Shown here piece by piece: positions 1 to 10,472 of a stretch of 64,000 nucleotides of DNA. Every line of letters starts with the position of its first letter. Position 1 is the stretch's first letter. This DNA is from Xestospongia muta. Its lineage: Eukaryota > Porifera > Demospongiae > Haplosclerida > Petrosiidae. The notes under the pieces were generated by a model. That model saw nothing but the letters and a program-made list of their open reading frames with translations. It searched no databases and was not told the DNA's origin. The stretch is taken from assembly GCA_963693285.1 (NCBI GenBank), contig OY848921.1, positions 3,095,497-3,159,496 on the forward strand. The letters run 5' to 3'. The translations under genes were made by a program, and so were the position numbers.

Positions 1-247
1 TTCTAAGAAAATGAAGATACTGTGCTATTTGAGTCTTGTGACCTACATATTTGTCTGTGGTATAAACTGGACATTCCAGATATCTTGGTTAATTGGTGTT
101 TTGAAAGCTTTGGATTATTCTGTATTTTCTATCATGTACTTGGCAACATTAGTATTTATCATAAATGATGATATTGTACTGATCAAATGGTTGCTTAAAC
201 AGAGCTCTCCAATGGCTGAAGTTAGCACGAAACAAAAGAAACTGTAA
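1..247 (+). CDS. TLC-domain membrane protein, 3' end only
   Basis: This is the last 82 codons of a TLC-family (TRAM/LAG1/CLN8) gene whose start lies left of the window. The frame is open from base 2 and is nearly identical to the C-terminal quarter of the complete copies at 2334, 6547 and 10473. It covers the last hydrophobic segments, the NDDIVLIKWLLKQ stretch and the KQKKL tail. The tail has lysines at -3 and -5, which fits a COPI-type ER retrieval signal (family knowledge; function here inferred). The ATG at 11 is internal, not the start. Confidence 0.85.
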   Translation, partial: SKKMKILCYLSLVTYIFVCGINWTFQISWLIGVLKALDYSVFSIMYLATLVFIINDDIVLIKWLLKQSSPMAEVSTKQKKL

Positions 248-1930
248 TGGAGTGAATTGGAGTGTTTATGTGTGATAGTTCAATTTTTTCTATTACTGAC
301 TATTATTTTTGTTTCATTTAATAACAAGGTTACACTAATGTCCATTTAGAAATAAATCCACTGATAATTTATTATATGGCTATGTTGGTATATGGTTCGC
401 AAATTGACTTGTCATTACACGTTGATATATTACTGCATATATTGTGATTGTATTGGCATTGTCTGGCCTACAAAGTAAATGCAATTTCACACTTAATGCC
501 TAAAGTTGTAACTTTATGTATTAAAAAAGACAACCATCAACATCAAAATGTATGTCATAAATGTTACATTTATGATATATCAAATATCATAAATGTAACC
601 AGTTGTCTTATGTAAGTGTAAACATTGACTTTCTATGATTAACTGTTGTTATATACACACATAAAAGTTACCTTATCTCTGACCTTCTGATCTATAATAA
701 CTATATAAAGGTCACCAAAAGAGGTAATTGACTATAGACTTATATCCAGTGCAATAAATAAATTAATGGTGGCAGTTTTCTGACTTAAGATGTGTTATAT
801 ACCAGGTGATGTTAAGTCTCCATGTGCAAACAATCACTAATCAAATTTGACAAGACACTAGTTAATACATTCATTTGAATATTAATTTGGAGGTGGTAGA
901 ATTGCCTATACGTAGGGATGGCTTGTGCATCATAGGTATAGGAACATGATCAAACATCGGGAGACTAATGTAGTTTCATGCGGCCAACTCCTCCTTTTGT
1001 ACGGGGAGGAGTTATATACAGGTTATTGTATGCATGCATCATATTGACTAATACCTAAATAAGAAACATACATCTGAGTTTGTGAAAAACTTTCTCTTGT
1101 TGTATAATTATCTTTGGCCTTTTCATCAAAAGCAAAATTAAACTTTTATTTGCCAGGAAGTTGTACTAAATTATATAGTCCAATTAAACCTCTACACATT
1201 CTGTGCTAAAAAATTTTGAAACATTTTAGACAGACATCTGTTAGAACAAATTATCCTTTACTTATTCTGTTTAAACCATGATAACTATAAAAAAGAGGGA
1301 TTTTAAAGTTGATTTCTAATCAGAAAGTTATGTTTTCACATGAGATATACACTATTAGAAGTCTTATTTTGAGCATTTAAACAATGCATGAAATCAATGA
1401 TTTATATATAGTTCTAGGAAGTAGCATCTCCCTTGGAGACACCATTTATTTGCTTTCAATTAAATTATTTATTCACGAGAAGGTCAGTCCCTGATCAATG
1501 CAGATTGTCCTATTCAGATCATTTGTGATTTCTCACTACAAACTTTAAGTATTGATCCCCAAGCATCAAAGATCATTCACTTTTGCACATAAACTTAGCA
1601 TAATATATTTAATTGAATTAAGTCCTGACTTAGTCTGGCAGGCCACCCTCTTTACTAAGGTTATGGTGGCTGTTGCTGAAAAGTAAATTAAATTTAAATA
1701 AACTGTGGTTAATTTTATAATGCCTAAATTGTCAAAATCTTGCAAGCCAGCCCATTCCTTTCTATTTGACTATATCCATAACTAATTGAGTACTCTATTA
1801 TCTATAATAATGTATAATTTTGAGAATGAATAAATAAAGGAATTGTAAAACAAACAGAAATGCAATGGAAAGGACAAACAAGCCATATTCCAACAGGAAT
1901 CATCTAAATAAACTAATTGATCAAAACACT

Positions 1931-1969
1931 TTATAACCACACTAACTTATAAAAACAATGTGGTTTATA
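1931..1969. repeat. Conserved inverted repeat upstream of TLC gene
   Basis: TATAACCACA and TGTGGTTTATA form an imperfect inverted repeat about 365 bp upstream of the TLC start. Equivalent repeats occur near 5030-5070, 6320-6362 and 10293-10331 before the other copies. Spacer bases differ between copies while the arms are kept. It could be a cis-regulatory palindrome or an old MITE end; the sequence alone does not decide. Confidence 0.5.
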
Positions 1970-2273
1970 GACAGATGTTCAAAAAGTGCTGATGCTAGTC
2001 TACCAGACCCTAAGCAAAGGGCTGACCTCGCTAGACTGACTAGTCCTGACTCGTTTCAACACCTGATCTCAAAAGGCGAAAACCTTAATAACAATAGCGG
2101 CTCTATCGACCGGTACATTTCATGAATTATTAATTGTGAAAATTTTCGTCGATCACTTCGCTCGCCATTTCTTTGCACTCCCTCTATTCTTGACGTCTAG
2201 ACCTGTCTCTAAATCGTTCGCTGATCTTAATTAACAGTGTTTGTTTCTTCAGCAACAATCATCCCATTATATA

Positions 2274-2333
2274 CACTTCCTTTTCCTTCTGGCTTCATTG
2301 TGTATAAAATTGCAGTGATAATTAGTTATCATA
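2274..2333 (+). promoter_or_regulatory. Conserved TLC 5' leader / probable core promoter
   Basis: A pyrimidine block, CTTCCTTTTCCTTCTGGCTTC without its last base, followed by AT-rich sequence and GTTATCATA directly before the ATG, is almost unchanged before every TLC copy (near 5344, 6488 and 10419). This suggests a shared promoter or transcription start region. No TATA box was assigned. Confidence 0.4.
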
Positions 2334-3260
2334 ATGGCTACATCTTGGTATCTTTGTAGTGATGGCAGTGTAATGTATCCTCTTGATGTTCTTTTCTTTC
2401 TTTTTCCAAATGAAAAGAACTTAAATGTAAGTGTGTTTTGCTTGTCATCAAAATATTACCAGATACTATATGAATTAAACCTGTCATGGCAACCAGGGCT
2501 CCTGCGACTAGAAGATCTTATTGACTGCATTATAGGTTTAACTATCATGTGTATATGGCTCACTATTGCCTTCATAGTCTGCAAGTATATCTGGGACTAT
2601 ATTGATCCATCTTTTTCCTCAATTACACCTGCTCACAAGAAGTGGTATGTTGTTGGTAATATGTCCAAAGCTCTATTTTTAGGAGCTATTGTGTTTAGTT
2701 CATACTACCCAACTGCTCTACAGCAAGTCTATAACGATGAGTTTTCAGACCAACTAATAATAAAACGATCCATGGTAATTTATTTAGCCACTGATGTAGT
2801 GGCATTATATATGATACCAAAACTTCCACAAAGCACAATTATTCATCATGTTACTTCAATGTTGGCTGGCTTTCTTAGTTTTGCTACTAACTACAATGTT
2901 AAGGGGTTTACTGGACTTTCAGGATTCAGTAAAATGATAGCTACTTATGGTGCTCTCAGCTCTATGTCAGGCTTAGTCAATGCCTACCTTGCTTTAAGAG
3001 TTGTCTATCGTAATTCTAAGAAAATGAAGATACTGTGCTATTTGAGTCTTGCGACCTACATATTTGTCTGTGGAATTAACTGGACATTCCAGATAACTTG
3101 GTTAATTGGTGTTTTGAAAGCTTTGGATTATTCTATATTTTCTATCATGTACATTGGAACATTAGCATTTATCATAAATGATGATATTGTACTGATCAAA
3201 TGGTTGCTTAAACAGAGCTCTCCAATGGCTGAAGTTAGCACGAAACAAAAGAAACTGTAA
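2334..3260 (+). CDS. TLC-domain membrane protein (copy 1, intact)
   Basis: A 308-residue polytopic membrane protein in a single exon. I assign the TLC family from the stretch at about residues 147-172, ending in the paired histidines HH171-172 of a hydrophobic helix, and from the overall spacing of about seven hydrophobic segments (roughly 63-85, 110-127, 147-163, 168-186, 200-222, 232-260, 268-282). TLC proteins act in ER or Golgi membranes in lipid synthesis, transport or sensing; which role applies here is unknown. The C-terminus KQKKL fits a KxKxx retrieval signal. The ATG is supported by conservation of both leader and start in all copies. Confidence 0.8.
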   Translation: MATSWYLCSDGSVMYPLDVLFFLFPNEKNLNVSVFCLSSKYYQILYELNLSWQPGLLRLEDLIDCIIGLTIMCIWLTIAFIVCKYIWDYIDPSFSSITPAHKKWYVVGNMSKALFLGAIVFSSYYPTALQQVYNDEFSDQLIIKRSMVIYLATDVVALYMIPKLPQSTIIHHVTSMLAGFLSFATNYNVKGFTGLSGFSKMIATYGALSSMSGLVNAYLALRVVYRNSKKMKILCYLSLATYIFVCGINWTFQITWLIGVLKALDYSIFSIMYIGTLAFIINDDIVLIKWLLKQSSPMAEVSTKQKKL

Positions 3261-4491
3261 TGGAGTGAATTGGAGTGTTTATGTGTGATAGTTCAATTTT
3301 TTCTGTTACTGACTTTAATTTTTGTTTCCTTTAATAACAAGGGTATGCTAATGTCTATTTAGAAATAAATCCACTGATAAACCATAAATCATATGTCATA
3401 ATTTGTTATGGCTATGCTTGTATATGGTATATACAGATATCGTACATGTAAGGTGTGAAAATCGAATTTCTATGAATGTTGTTATATGCGTATTATCCTC
3501 TGACCTTTTGATCTATAATCAGAACTGAAACTAAAGGTCACCAAAAGAGGCAAGTGACTATAAAGGTAAGGCCAATGCGATAAATTAATATTTGGTGGCA
3601 GTTTTTCTGACTTAAGCAGTGTTATACATATATCACAGGTGATGATGAGTCTCTAAACACAGACATAGAAGAGCAATCACTACTCAATTTGACACGTGGA
3701 CAAGACACTAGTTAATACATTCATATGAATATTAAGCACACTCTACTATACACTGATGTTAAGTACTTTCTCTTGTTGTACACCTGCTTGGTCCTTTTCA
3801 TGAGTGATAAAGTGAATTTGCCAGCAACTTGTACTAAAGTAAAGTCCAACTAAACCTCTACACATTCTGTGGCATAACGTTTGAAATAGTCTAGTCAGAC
3901 TGCTGTCACTATTGACCTATTCTTATTCTGTTTACACCATAATAACTATTATAATAAGAGGCTTTTAAAGTTTATTTTTAATCAAAAACTTACATTTTCA
4001 CATGAGATATCCACTATTAGAAGTCTTATTTCGAGCGCTTAGACAATGAAAGTAGTGATTTGTATATAGATCTTGGAAATAGCCTCTCTTGAAGACGCCA
4101 TTTTATTTGTCTTCAATTAATTAATTATTCTTCATTATCTCGCATGAGAAGATACAGTCAACGTAAGCCCTGATCTTGATCGAGTGATCCTGTGTACATC
4201 CTTCTGCGTGTTCTTCTCTTCTGAGAAGAGGAAAATTTTCAGTAATTTCAAACCTTCTAATTATCTTATATAAAATCACAGTATCTGTAACTAGGTATAT
4301 ATGTACTTCAAAGATTTATTTGATGACTGCCAGTTTAGTTAAATTATTTGTTAGTTACTCACATACACATTCATTCAAATGATAGTAACATTATTATTAT
4401 ACAAACACGTTTTATTTAAAAGCAACACAAACAAGTATCTATGTAGAAATTTCTAAAAATTTATAAATTATAGGGATAAACATTTGAAGTA
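3261..4491. other. TLC 3' flank and duplicated spacer
   Basis: No gene is seen. The segment from about 3770 to 4601 reappears almost unchanged at about 11640-12402 after the last TLC gene, so this spacer was duplicated together with the genes. Only AT-rich sequence and weak hairpins were noticed. Confidence 0.6.
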
Positions 4492-4601
4492 AGACAACAA
4501 TATAGGAATAGTGTACAAAAATCCCTACTTTGTTGTCACAGCTTAATAGTGGGACTTTATTGTATGTAGGGATTTTTATACTGCAATTCCTATTGTGGTC
4601 T
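4492..4601. mobile_element. Small MITE-like element, copy 1
   Basis: A 110-bp unit with imperfect terminal inverted repeats of about 36 bp: it opens AGACAACAATATAGGAAT and closes ATTCCTATTGTGGTCT, and both arms contain AAAAATCCCTAC or its complement. It has no coding capacity. A second copy is at 12293-12402. The size and structure fit a miniature inverted-repeat transposable element; no target duplication could be fixed. Confidence 0.55.
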
Positions 4602-4611
4602 TGTTTCAGAA

Positions 4612-4860
4612 GTATGTTGGACCAATTTTGTCTAAATTATATAAACCACTATCTACAGATTTGTCAAAGTGGATACAAAATAAAGAGGACAACAGTGTCA
4701 TTTATATTACTATGGGGTCATTGCATCACATAACTACTAAATGCTAGTTGTTTCATTTTTATAAATAAGGATTAAGCACAATGGGATATGATTGTTCTTG
4801 AAAAGTTTTTATTAAACTCAATTCCTTGTATTGCACAATACAACAATCTATCTATTATTG
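4612..4860 (+). pseudogene. Two out-of-order UGT fragments
   Basis: Bases 4612-4738 translate to the UGT middle region (PILSKL, LSKWIQ, GSLHHITT), and 4753-4860 to an earlier region (QWDMIVLEKFLLNSIPC). In real UGTs the second piece precedes the first, so the pieces are rearranged. Both resemble the 15095/24220 subtype, which carries LHHITT or LHHVTT and LE-FL-NSIPC. They lie directly after the MITE and inside the TLC array, 8 kb from the UGT cluster. The stray 67-residue reading frame here is in the wrong frame and is not a gene. Confidence 0.75.
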
Positions 4861-5407
4861 ACGATATCCATAACTAATTGAGTACTCTATTTTCTATCCC
4901 ATAGTTTATTATTTTGAGCATGAATAAATAAAATTGTAACACAAACCCAAATACAACAGAAAAGGACAAATTAAACAAACTGTGTTCCACAGGGAAACAT
5001 CAAAATAAACAAATTTTATGAAAACAGTTTATAACCACACCCAACTATATAAACAATGTGGTTTATAGGCAGATGTTCAAAAGGTGGTGATGCTAGTCTA
5101 CCAGAACCTTCCTCTTTAATTAAAGGTCTGACCTCGCTAGACTAATCCTGACTTGTTTCAACACCTGACATCCATTTCAAAAGGCAAAAACCTTAAAAAC
5201 CTTAGCAGCTAAATAAATCACATTGTTGAAAATTTTCACGAATCACTTTGTGCGCCGTTTCTTTGCACTCCCTCCATACTTGAGCTCTAGACCCACCTCT
5301 AAATCATTTTCTGATCAGTTCGTGTTTCTTCAGCAATAATCCATTATATACACTTCCTTTTCCTTCTGGCTTCATTGTGTAAATTTTAGTGATAATTAGT
5401 TATCATA
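4861..5407. other. 5' flank of dead TLC copy
   Basis: This is the common TLC upstream region, including the TATAACCACA/TGTGGTTTATA inverted repeat at about 5030-5070 and the pyrimidine leader at 5344. Nothing else is seen. Confidence 0.6.
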
Positions 5408-6180
5408 ATGGCTACATCTTGGTATTTGTGTAGTGATGGCAGTGTAATGTATCCTCTTGATGTTCTTTTCTTTCTTTTTCCAAATGAAAAGAACTCAAAT
5501 GTAAGTGTGTTTTGCTTGTCATCAAAATATTACCAGATACCATTTGAATTAAACCTGTCATGCCAACCAGGGCTCCTGTGAGTAGAAGATCTTATTGACT
5601 ACATTATAGGTTTAACTATCATGTGTATATGGCTCACTATTGCCTTCATAGTCTGCAAGTATATCTGGTACTATATTGATCCATCTTTCTCCTCAATTAC
5701 ACCTGCTCACAAGAAGAAATATGTTGTCTGTAATATGTCAAAAGCTTTATTTTAGGAATTATCATGTTTAGTCCACTCTGCTTAACTGCTCTACAGCAAG
5801 CCTATTATTGATGAGTTTTCAGACCAACTAATAAAAAAACGATCCATGGTAATTTATTTAGCCACTGATGTAGTGAGTAGCATTATATATGATACCAAAA
5901 CTTCCACAAAGGACAATTATTCATCATATTTCTTCAATGTTGGCTGCCCTTCTTAGTTTTGCTGCTAACTACAATGTCAAAGGTTTACTGGACTTTTGGG
6001 TTTCGGTAAAATGATAACTACTATGGTGCTCTCAGCTCTATGTCAGGCTTAGTCAATGCCTACCTTGCTTTAAGAGTTGTCTATTGTAATTCTAACAAAA
6101 TGAAGATACTGTGCTATTTGAGTCTTGTGACCTACATATTTGTCTGTGGAATTAACTGGACATTCCAGATATCTTGGTTG
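5408..6180 (+). pseudogene. TLC-domain gene, dead and truncated
   Basis: It starts with the same ATG and N-terminal sequence as the intact copies. A nonsense change turns the CGA codon of the LLRLEDL region into TGA at about 5579-5581, and several 1-2 base indels follow (around 5755, 5803, 5877, 5980 and 6012). Similarity ends abruptly at 6180, inside the last third of the gene, where unrelated sequence with a hammerhead-like motif begins. The promoter and leader are retained, so it may still be transcribed, but it cannot make the full protein. Confidence 0.88.
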
Positions 6181-6220
6181 ATGTTATAAATAGGCCTGTT
6201 TTTCATTGTATATTTATTAT

Positions 6221-6268
6221 GTAGCCACTGATGATGACAGTTAAACAAACTGTTGAAACGTTTGGCGA
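6221..6268 (+). ncRNA. Candidate minimal hammerhead ribozyme motif
   Basis: The conserved hammerhead core is present in order: CTGATGA at 6228-6234, then a hairpin (ACAGTT 6237-6242 with AACTGT 6248-6253, 5-base loop), then GAAAC at 6255-6259. GCCA (6224-6227) pairs with TGGC (6263-6266) as stem I. Stem III would be only the two-pair AC/GT, with T6262 at the cleavage position. Very short stem III is known from hammerheads of Penelope-like and similar retroelements. The unpaired TG and T around stem II weaken the match, and self-cleavage is untested. Confidence 0.35.
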
Positions 6269-6546
6269 ATAAATAATTTTTTGTTTGGTGAATAATAGAA
6301 AATGTACATTACTACTATAGTTTATAGCCACATCCGATCATAATAACAATGTGGTTTATAGACAGATGTTCAAAAGTGATGCTAGTCTACCAGCAGTCCC
6401 TATTCTTGAGATCTAGACCTGCATCTGAAACATTCACTGTTCTTAATTAACAGTGTTTGTTTCTTTAGCAACAATCATTGCATTGTATACACTTCCTTTT
6501 CCTTCTGGCTTCCATGTGTAAATTTTAGTGATAATTAGTTATCATA
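6269..6546. other. TLC 5' flank
   Basis: After the hammerhead-like segment the common TLC upstream region resumes, with the inverted repeat at about 6320-6362 and the pyrimidine leader at 6488. It is shorter than in other copies; about 20 bases of the TLC upstream flank seen at 5.1 kb are replaced. Confidence 0.5.
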
Positions 6547-7473
6547 ATGGCTACATCTTGGTATCTGTGTAGTGATGGCAGTGTAATGTATCCTCTTGAT
6601 GTTCTTTTCTTTCTTTTTCCAAATGAAAAAAACTCAAATGAAAGTGTGTTTTGCTTGTCACCAAAATATTACCAAATACCATATGAATTTAACCTGTCAT
6701 GGCAACCAGGGCTCCTGCGACTAGAAGATCTTATTGACTGCATGATAGGTTTAACTATCATGTGTATATGGCTCACTATTGCCTTCATAGTCTGCAAGTA
6801 TATCTGGGACTATATTTATCCATCTTTCTCCTCAGTTACACCTGCTCACAAGAAGTGGTATGTTGTTGGTAATATGTCCAAAGCTCTATTTTTAGGAGCT
6901 ATTGTGTTTAGTCCATACTACCCAACTGCTCTACAGCAAGCCTATAATGATGAGTTTACAGACCAACTAGTAATAAAACGATCCATGGTAATTTATTTAG
7001 CCACTGATGTAGTGGCATTATATATGATACCAAAACTTCCACAAAGCACAATTATTCATCATGTTACTACAATGTTGGCTTCCTTTCTTAGTTTTGCTAC
7101 TAACTACAATGTTAAAGGGTTTACTGGACTCTTAGGATTCAGTAAAATGATAGCTACTTATGGTGCTCTCAGCTCTATGTCAGGCTTAGTCAATGCCTAC
7201 CTTGCTTTAAGAGTTGTCTATCGTAATTCTAAGAAAATGAAGATACTGTGCTATTTGAGTCTTGTGACCTATGTATTTGTCTGTGGAATTAATTGGACAT
7301 TTCAGTTATCTTGGCTAATTGGTATTTTGAAAGCATTTGATCATTCTATATTTTCTATCTTGTACATGGCAACATTAGTATTTATCATAAATGATGATAT
7401 TGTACTGATCAAATGGTTGCTTAAACAGAGCTCTCCAATGGCTGAAGTTAACACGAAGCAAAAGAAACTGTAA
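6547..7473 (+). CDS. TLC-domain membrane protein (copy 2, intact)
   Basis: 308 residues, same length and topology as the copy at 2334, with HH171-172 and the KQKKL tail retained. It differs at scattered residues, for example NSNES for NLNVS near 29-33, a Tyr for Asp at about 91, and several changes in the last hydrophobic segments (QLSWLIGILKAFDHS). No lesion is seen. It is the nearest complete copy downstream of the dead one at 5408 and has its own leader, so it is likely transcribed independently. Confidence 0.8.
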   Translation: MATSWYLCSDGSVMYPLDVLFFLFPNEKNSNESVFCLSPKYYQIPYEFNLSWQPGLLRLEDLIDCMIGLTIMCIWLTIAFIVCKYIWDYIYPSFSSVTPAHKKWYVVGNMSKALFLGAIVFSPYYPTALQQAYNDEFTDQLVIKRSMVIYLATDVVALYMIPKLPQSTIIHHVTTMLASFLSFATNYNVKGFTGLLGFSKMIATYGALSSMSGLVNAYLALRVVYRNSKKMKILCYLSLVTYVFVCGINWTFQLSWLIGILKAFDHSIFSILYMATLVFIINDDIVLIKWLLKQSSPMAEVNTKQKKL

Positions 7474-7863
7474 TGGAGTGAATTGGAGTGTTTTATGTGT
7501 GATATTTCTCTGTTTTCTGTTACTGACTTTAATTTTTGTTTTCTTTAATTACAACGGTACCCTAATGTCCACTCATATTACTGTTGTCGAAAAGTAATTT
7601 AAATTTAAATAAACTGTGGTTAATTTATAGTGTCTAAATTGTCAAATTTTTGCAAGGCAGCCTCAGCCCCTTCCTTTCTATCTGACTATATTCGATAACT
7701 AATTGAGTACTCTATTTTCTATACCATAATGTATCATTTTGAGCATGAATAAAAAAAGGAAACCGTAATACAATCCCAAATGTAACAAGAAAGGCCAAAC
7801 AAGCCATATTCCAACAGGAAACATCTAAATAAACATCTAAATAGAACAAAACAGTTTATAACC
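7474..7863. other. TLC 3' and next 5' flank, split by hAT insertion
   Basis: The TLC downstream and upstream flanks run to the hAT left end at 7864. The target-site copy TAACC is at 7859-7863. No gene is seen. Confidence 0.6.
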
Positions 7864-10292
7864 CAGTGGTGGAGCCACCAATGTTGTAGTGGTCAGGTAT
7901 AAGTTGAATGGTATATTTTTATGTACAATAGCAGGGGTTTGTGGCAGGGAGGCCCCCAGAAGCTGTGCTTACGAATGCCTCAAATCACATGAAATTGTAA
8001 TTAAATAATGAGTATGTACAAAATGATGCAATCTGAAGAAACATTTAAAACTTACCAAACATAGTGCCACTTGTACTATTAGCAGAAGTGAAATCATTAG
8101 CTATATCTTCAATTTCTAATCAATTGTACTTGAGAGAAGCTTACATCTTGCAGAATGCATTTCAGTAATTGAATGGATGGGCATTCCGTTCCAGCCTTTT
8201 GCAAATAAAGTGTTCTAAATACCCTCAACTGTGCCTGCAATTCATCACAATCCAATCTCCCTCATAAAATTGAGTAACGTTTGCAAATTCTACTTCATAA
8301 TTCTGATCTGTTGCTGTTTTGAAGAGAAGCTGTTCAATATTTAAGTAGATTTGGTATTCCTCCTGATCAAAACGGTCAGTAATACTATGGGTATTGAGAT
8401 CAATGGCTTCAAAGTAAGCCTGCTTGTATAGATCAATTGGCTTTGAGTGAAATTCCGGTTCACTGTTACCTACCTAATATCTTCGAAGTTTTTTACGTTT
8501 TCTTGGAATTTGTACCTCCTCAACTTCAAACTCAACTTGTTTCCTTTCAACTTTCTTCCAAAAGAGATCATCTGAACGTAGATATTTTAATGTCATCACC
8601 GTTAGCATTAATATTTCTCTACCTTCCAGACTAGAAAGATCTGGTGACTGTAATGTCTGGCTCAATTTGTCTGCATGATACAAAATCATTTCTGACAAAG
8701 TCAAGCCAAATAAAAATCGAAAAGTGTTCATTTGACTTGCTATATTCTGAATTCATATTTTCATATTTCTGTCCGTTGTGTTCAACATTGCCCTCTCCCA
8801 TAACACTAGTAATTTTGTGTAATTGGCAAGAATGCTTACGAGAATGTGAGCACGGACAGTCCATCTTGTAGGGCATAAGGTAACGTTCTGAGTGATTGAG
8901 CATCACTATCTCTTTCTTTTTTGATTAAGTTTAGCATAGCCTCTTTTTTAGGAGAAAATTTCACTAACTTTACCAACTTGAAACAAGTGTCAAAACAGTC
9001 CTTCATTACTGAAGACTGCCAAATTGTGTCATCAACACTTAAATTTAAGGCATGTCCATAGCAGTGAAGATAGCTTTAGACTCCAGTTCTTGGATCTTCA
9101 CAGTAACCCCATTTCTTTTACCAGACATTGTATTGGAGCAATCATAGCATTGGCCTCTCACTTTAGAAAAAGATATTTAAAAACACAGTAGGATATCAGA
9201 TATAGCTGAGATGATGCTATCAGCAGTAGTAGACAATAAATTATAGATTCCAAGAAAGTCTTCTGTAACATCAACGTTTTATTAATGTGTCTTATCGCAA
9301 AAGCTAACTGTTCCTTATTGGAGACATCTGTTGTTTCATCTGCCACAATGGTTATAAACGGGGAACCAGTTACTTTATGAAAAATTGATTGCTGTACTTT
9401 CTGAGCCATAATAGTTAAAATCTCATTTGATTCTCATGTGAAACATATTTTCTTTGTGATCTAGCCAACCACAAAGAATTTGATGGTCATTTTCTCCTCT
9501 TAGCTGCAAAAGTTGAATCAAATTTGATTCTGCATGCACAGCTTTTGTTAACGCTAATCCTTGCCTTGCTAGATAATGCAATGATATGATCATTTTCAGC
9601 ATTTTACGGGCTAACATTTTTGCCTCCCTATGTGCTCAGCTTAATAATTCACCAACATTTGCAGTTGTTTTGAGTAAGGTCACAATGGCTTCCGCGGCTT
9701 CTTGGTGAGCTTTACAATCTTGGTGTTTTTGAAAGCAACCGCAACATTCTTCCAGTTTAAATACCCTTTTGATATTTAAAAAACATGATAATTCAAAAGT
9801 TAAAAAAATTGTGGAACTTACTAATGTTGATGACGTATTATGGCTACTGATTATCCTTTTAAGCTTTTCTTTCCATTACACATGTGTGACAATAAACAAC
9901 ATCCTCAGCTTCGTTATAATGAAGAAATGGCCACAAGCAGAATCAGCGACTTTGGAATGAATATGCCACTTTCTTACGAAATGTTCTCTTTGGAGTCCTG
10001 ATACTGGTAGTTTGATAAGGTGTGACTGGCAAATCCAATATAGTAGATTTTCTGCCATTTTTAAACTTCTGCCATGCATGTGCACAACTCATGTAGGTGA
10101 CAGTTTACAGGTGCTTATCAATGATGTATGAAGCCAAAATTAAATGTTCATGTTGGTGTAATCATTATACATAATGATGTGCAAACATTACAAACATTAC
10201 TTAATGAGTAAATGTGAGTATTTTGTAATTCCAAAGAAATTTCATTGGGCAAGAAGTGATCAGATAAATACTCTCATACCTGACTGCCACTG
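7864..10292. mobile_element. hAT-type DNA transposon with decayed transposase
   Basis: The element begins CAGTGG and ends CCACTG. Just inside, GTGGTCAGGTAT on the left matches an inverted GCAGTCAGGTAT at the right end. TAACC directly flanks both ends (7859-7863 and 10293-10297). The related unoccupied site near 5034 reads TTTATAACCACACCC, so a 5-bp duplication is the simplest reading. Most hATs make 8 bp, so this could be a shorter-duplication subgroup or a mutated end. It carries the minus-strand transposase remnant described separately. Confidence 0.75.
8160..10130 (-). pseudogene. hAT/ZMYM-like transposase remnant
   Basis: Read on the minus strand from high to low coordinates, family landmarks appear in the right order. 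A TTF-type zinc-finger-like start comes first (ADSACGHFF, about 9.9-10.1 kb), then the ARQGLAL region with LLQLRG (9423-9617), then ADETTDVSNKEQLA (9158-9409), then the late region with DKLSQTLQSPDLSSLEG and PRRKK-like basic residues (8474-8731). DRFDQEEYQIYLNIEQLL follows near 8340. These match the DUF4371/ZMYM1-like hAT transposase family. Stops and frameshifts separate every block, so it is not functional. Confidence 0.8.
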
Positions 10293-10472
10293 TAACCACA
10301 CCCCCAATTATAAAATTAATGTGGTTTATAGACAGATCTTCAAAAGGTGGTGACCAGCTCTGTTGTTCTTAATTAACAGTGTTTGTTTCTTCAGCAATAA
10401 TCATCCCATTGTATGCACTTCCTTTTCCTTCTGGCTTCCATGTGTAAATTGCAGTGATAATTAGTTATCATA
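10293..10472 (+). promoter_or_regulatory. TLC upstream region of copy 3
   Basis: The conserved inverted repeat and pyrimidine leader survive here, but the hAT element sits immediately upstream and has displaced everything beyond about 180 bp from the start codon. Confidence 0.4.

Larger units (their letters stand above)
248..2333. other. TLC intergenic spacer
   Basis: No convincing gene is seen. The first part is the 3' flank shared by all TLC copies; the last 400 bases are their common 5' flank. Two clear hairpins occur: 563-578 pairs perfectly with 584-599 (5-base loop), and 986-994 (AACTCCTCC) pairs with 1005-1013. Neither resembles a known RNA gene, and no tRNA-like structure was found. 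Confidence 0.6.

Noticed and set aside
8437..8906. Several short frames on both strands (8437 plus, 8644 plus, 8631 minus)
   Set aside because: They overlap the decayed hAT transposase. Only the minus-strand blocks with family landmarks were used; the rest are shadows.
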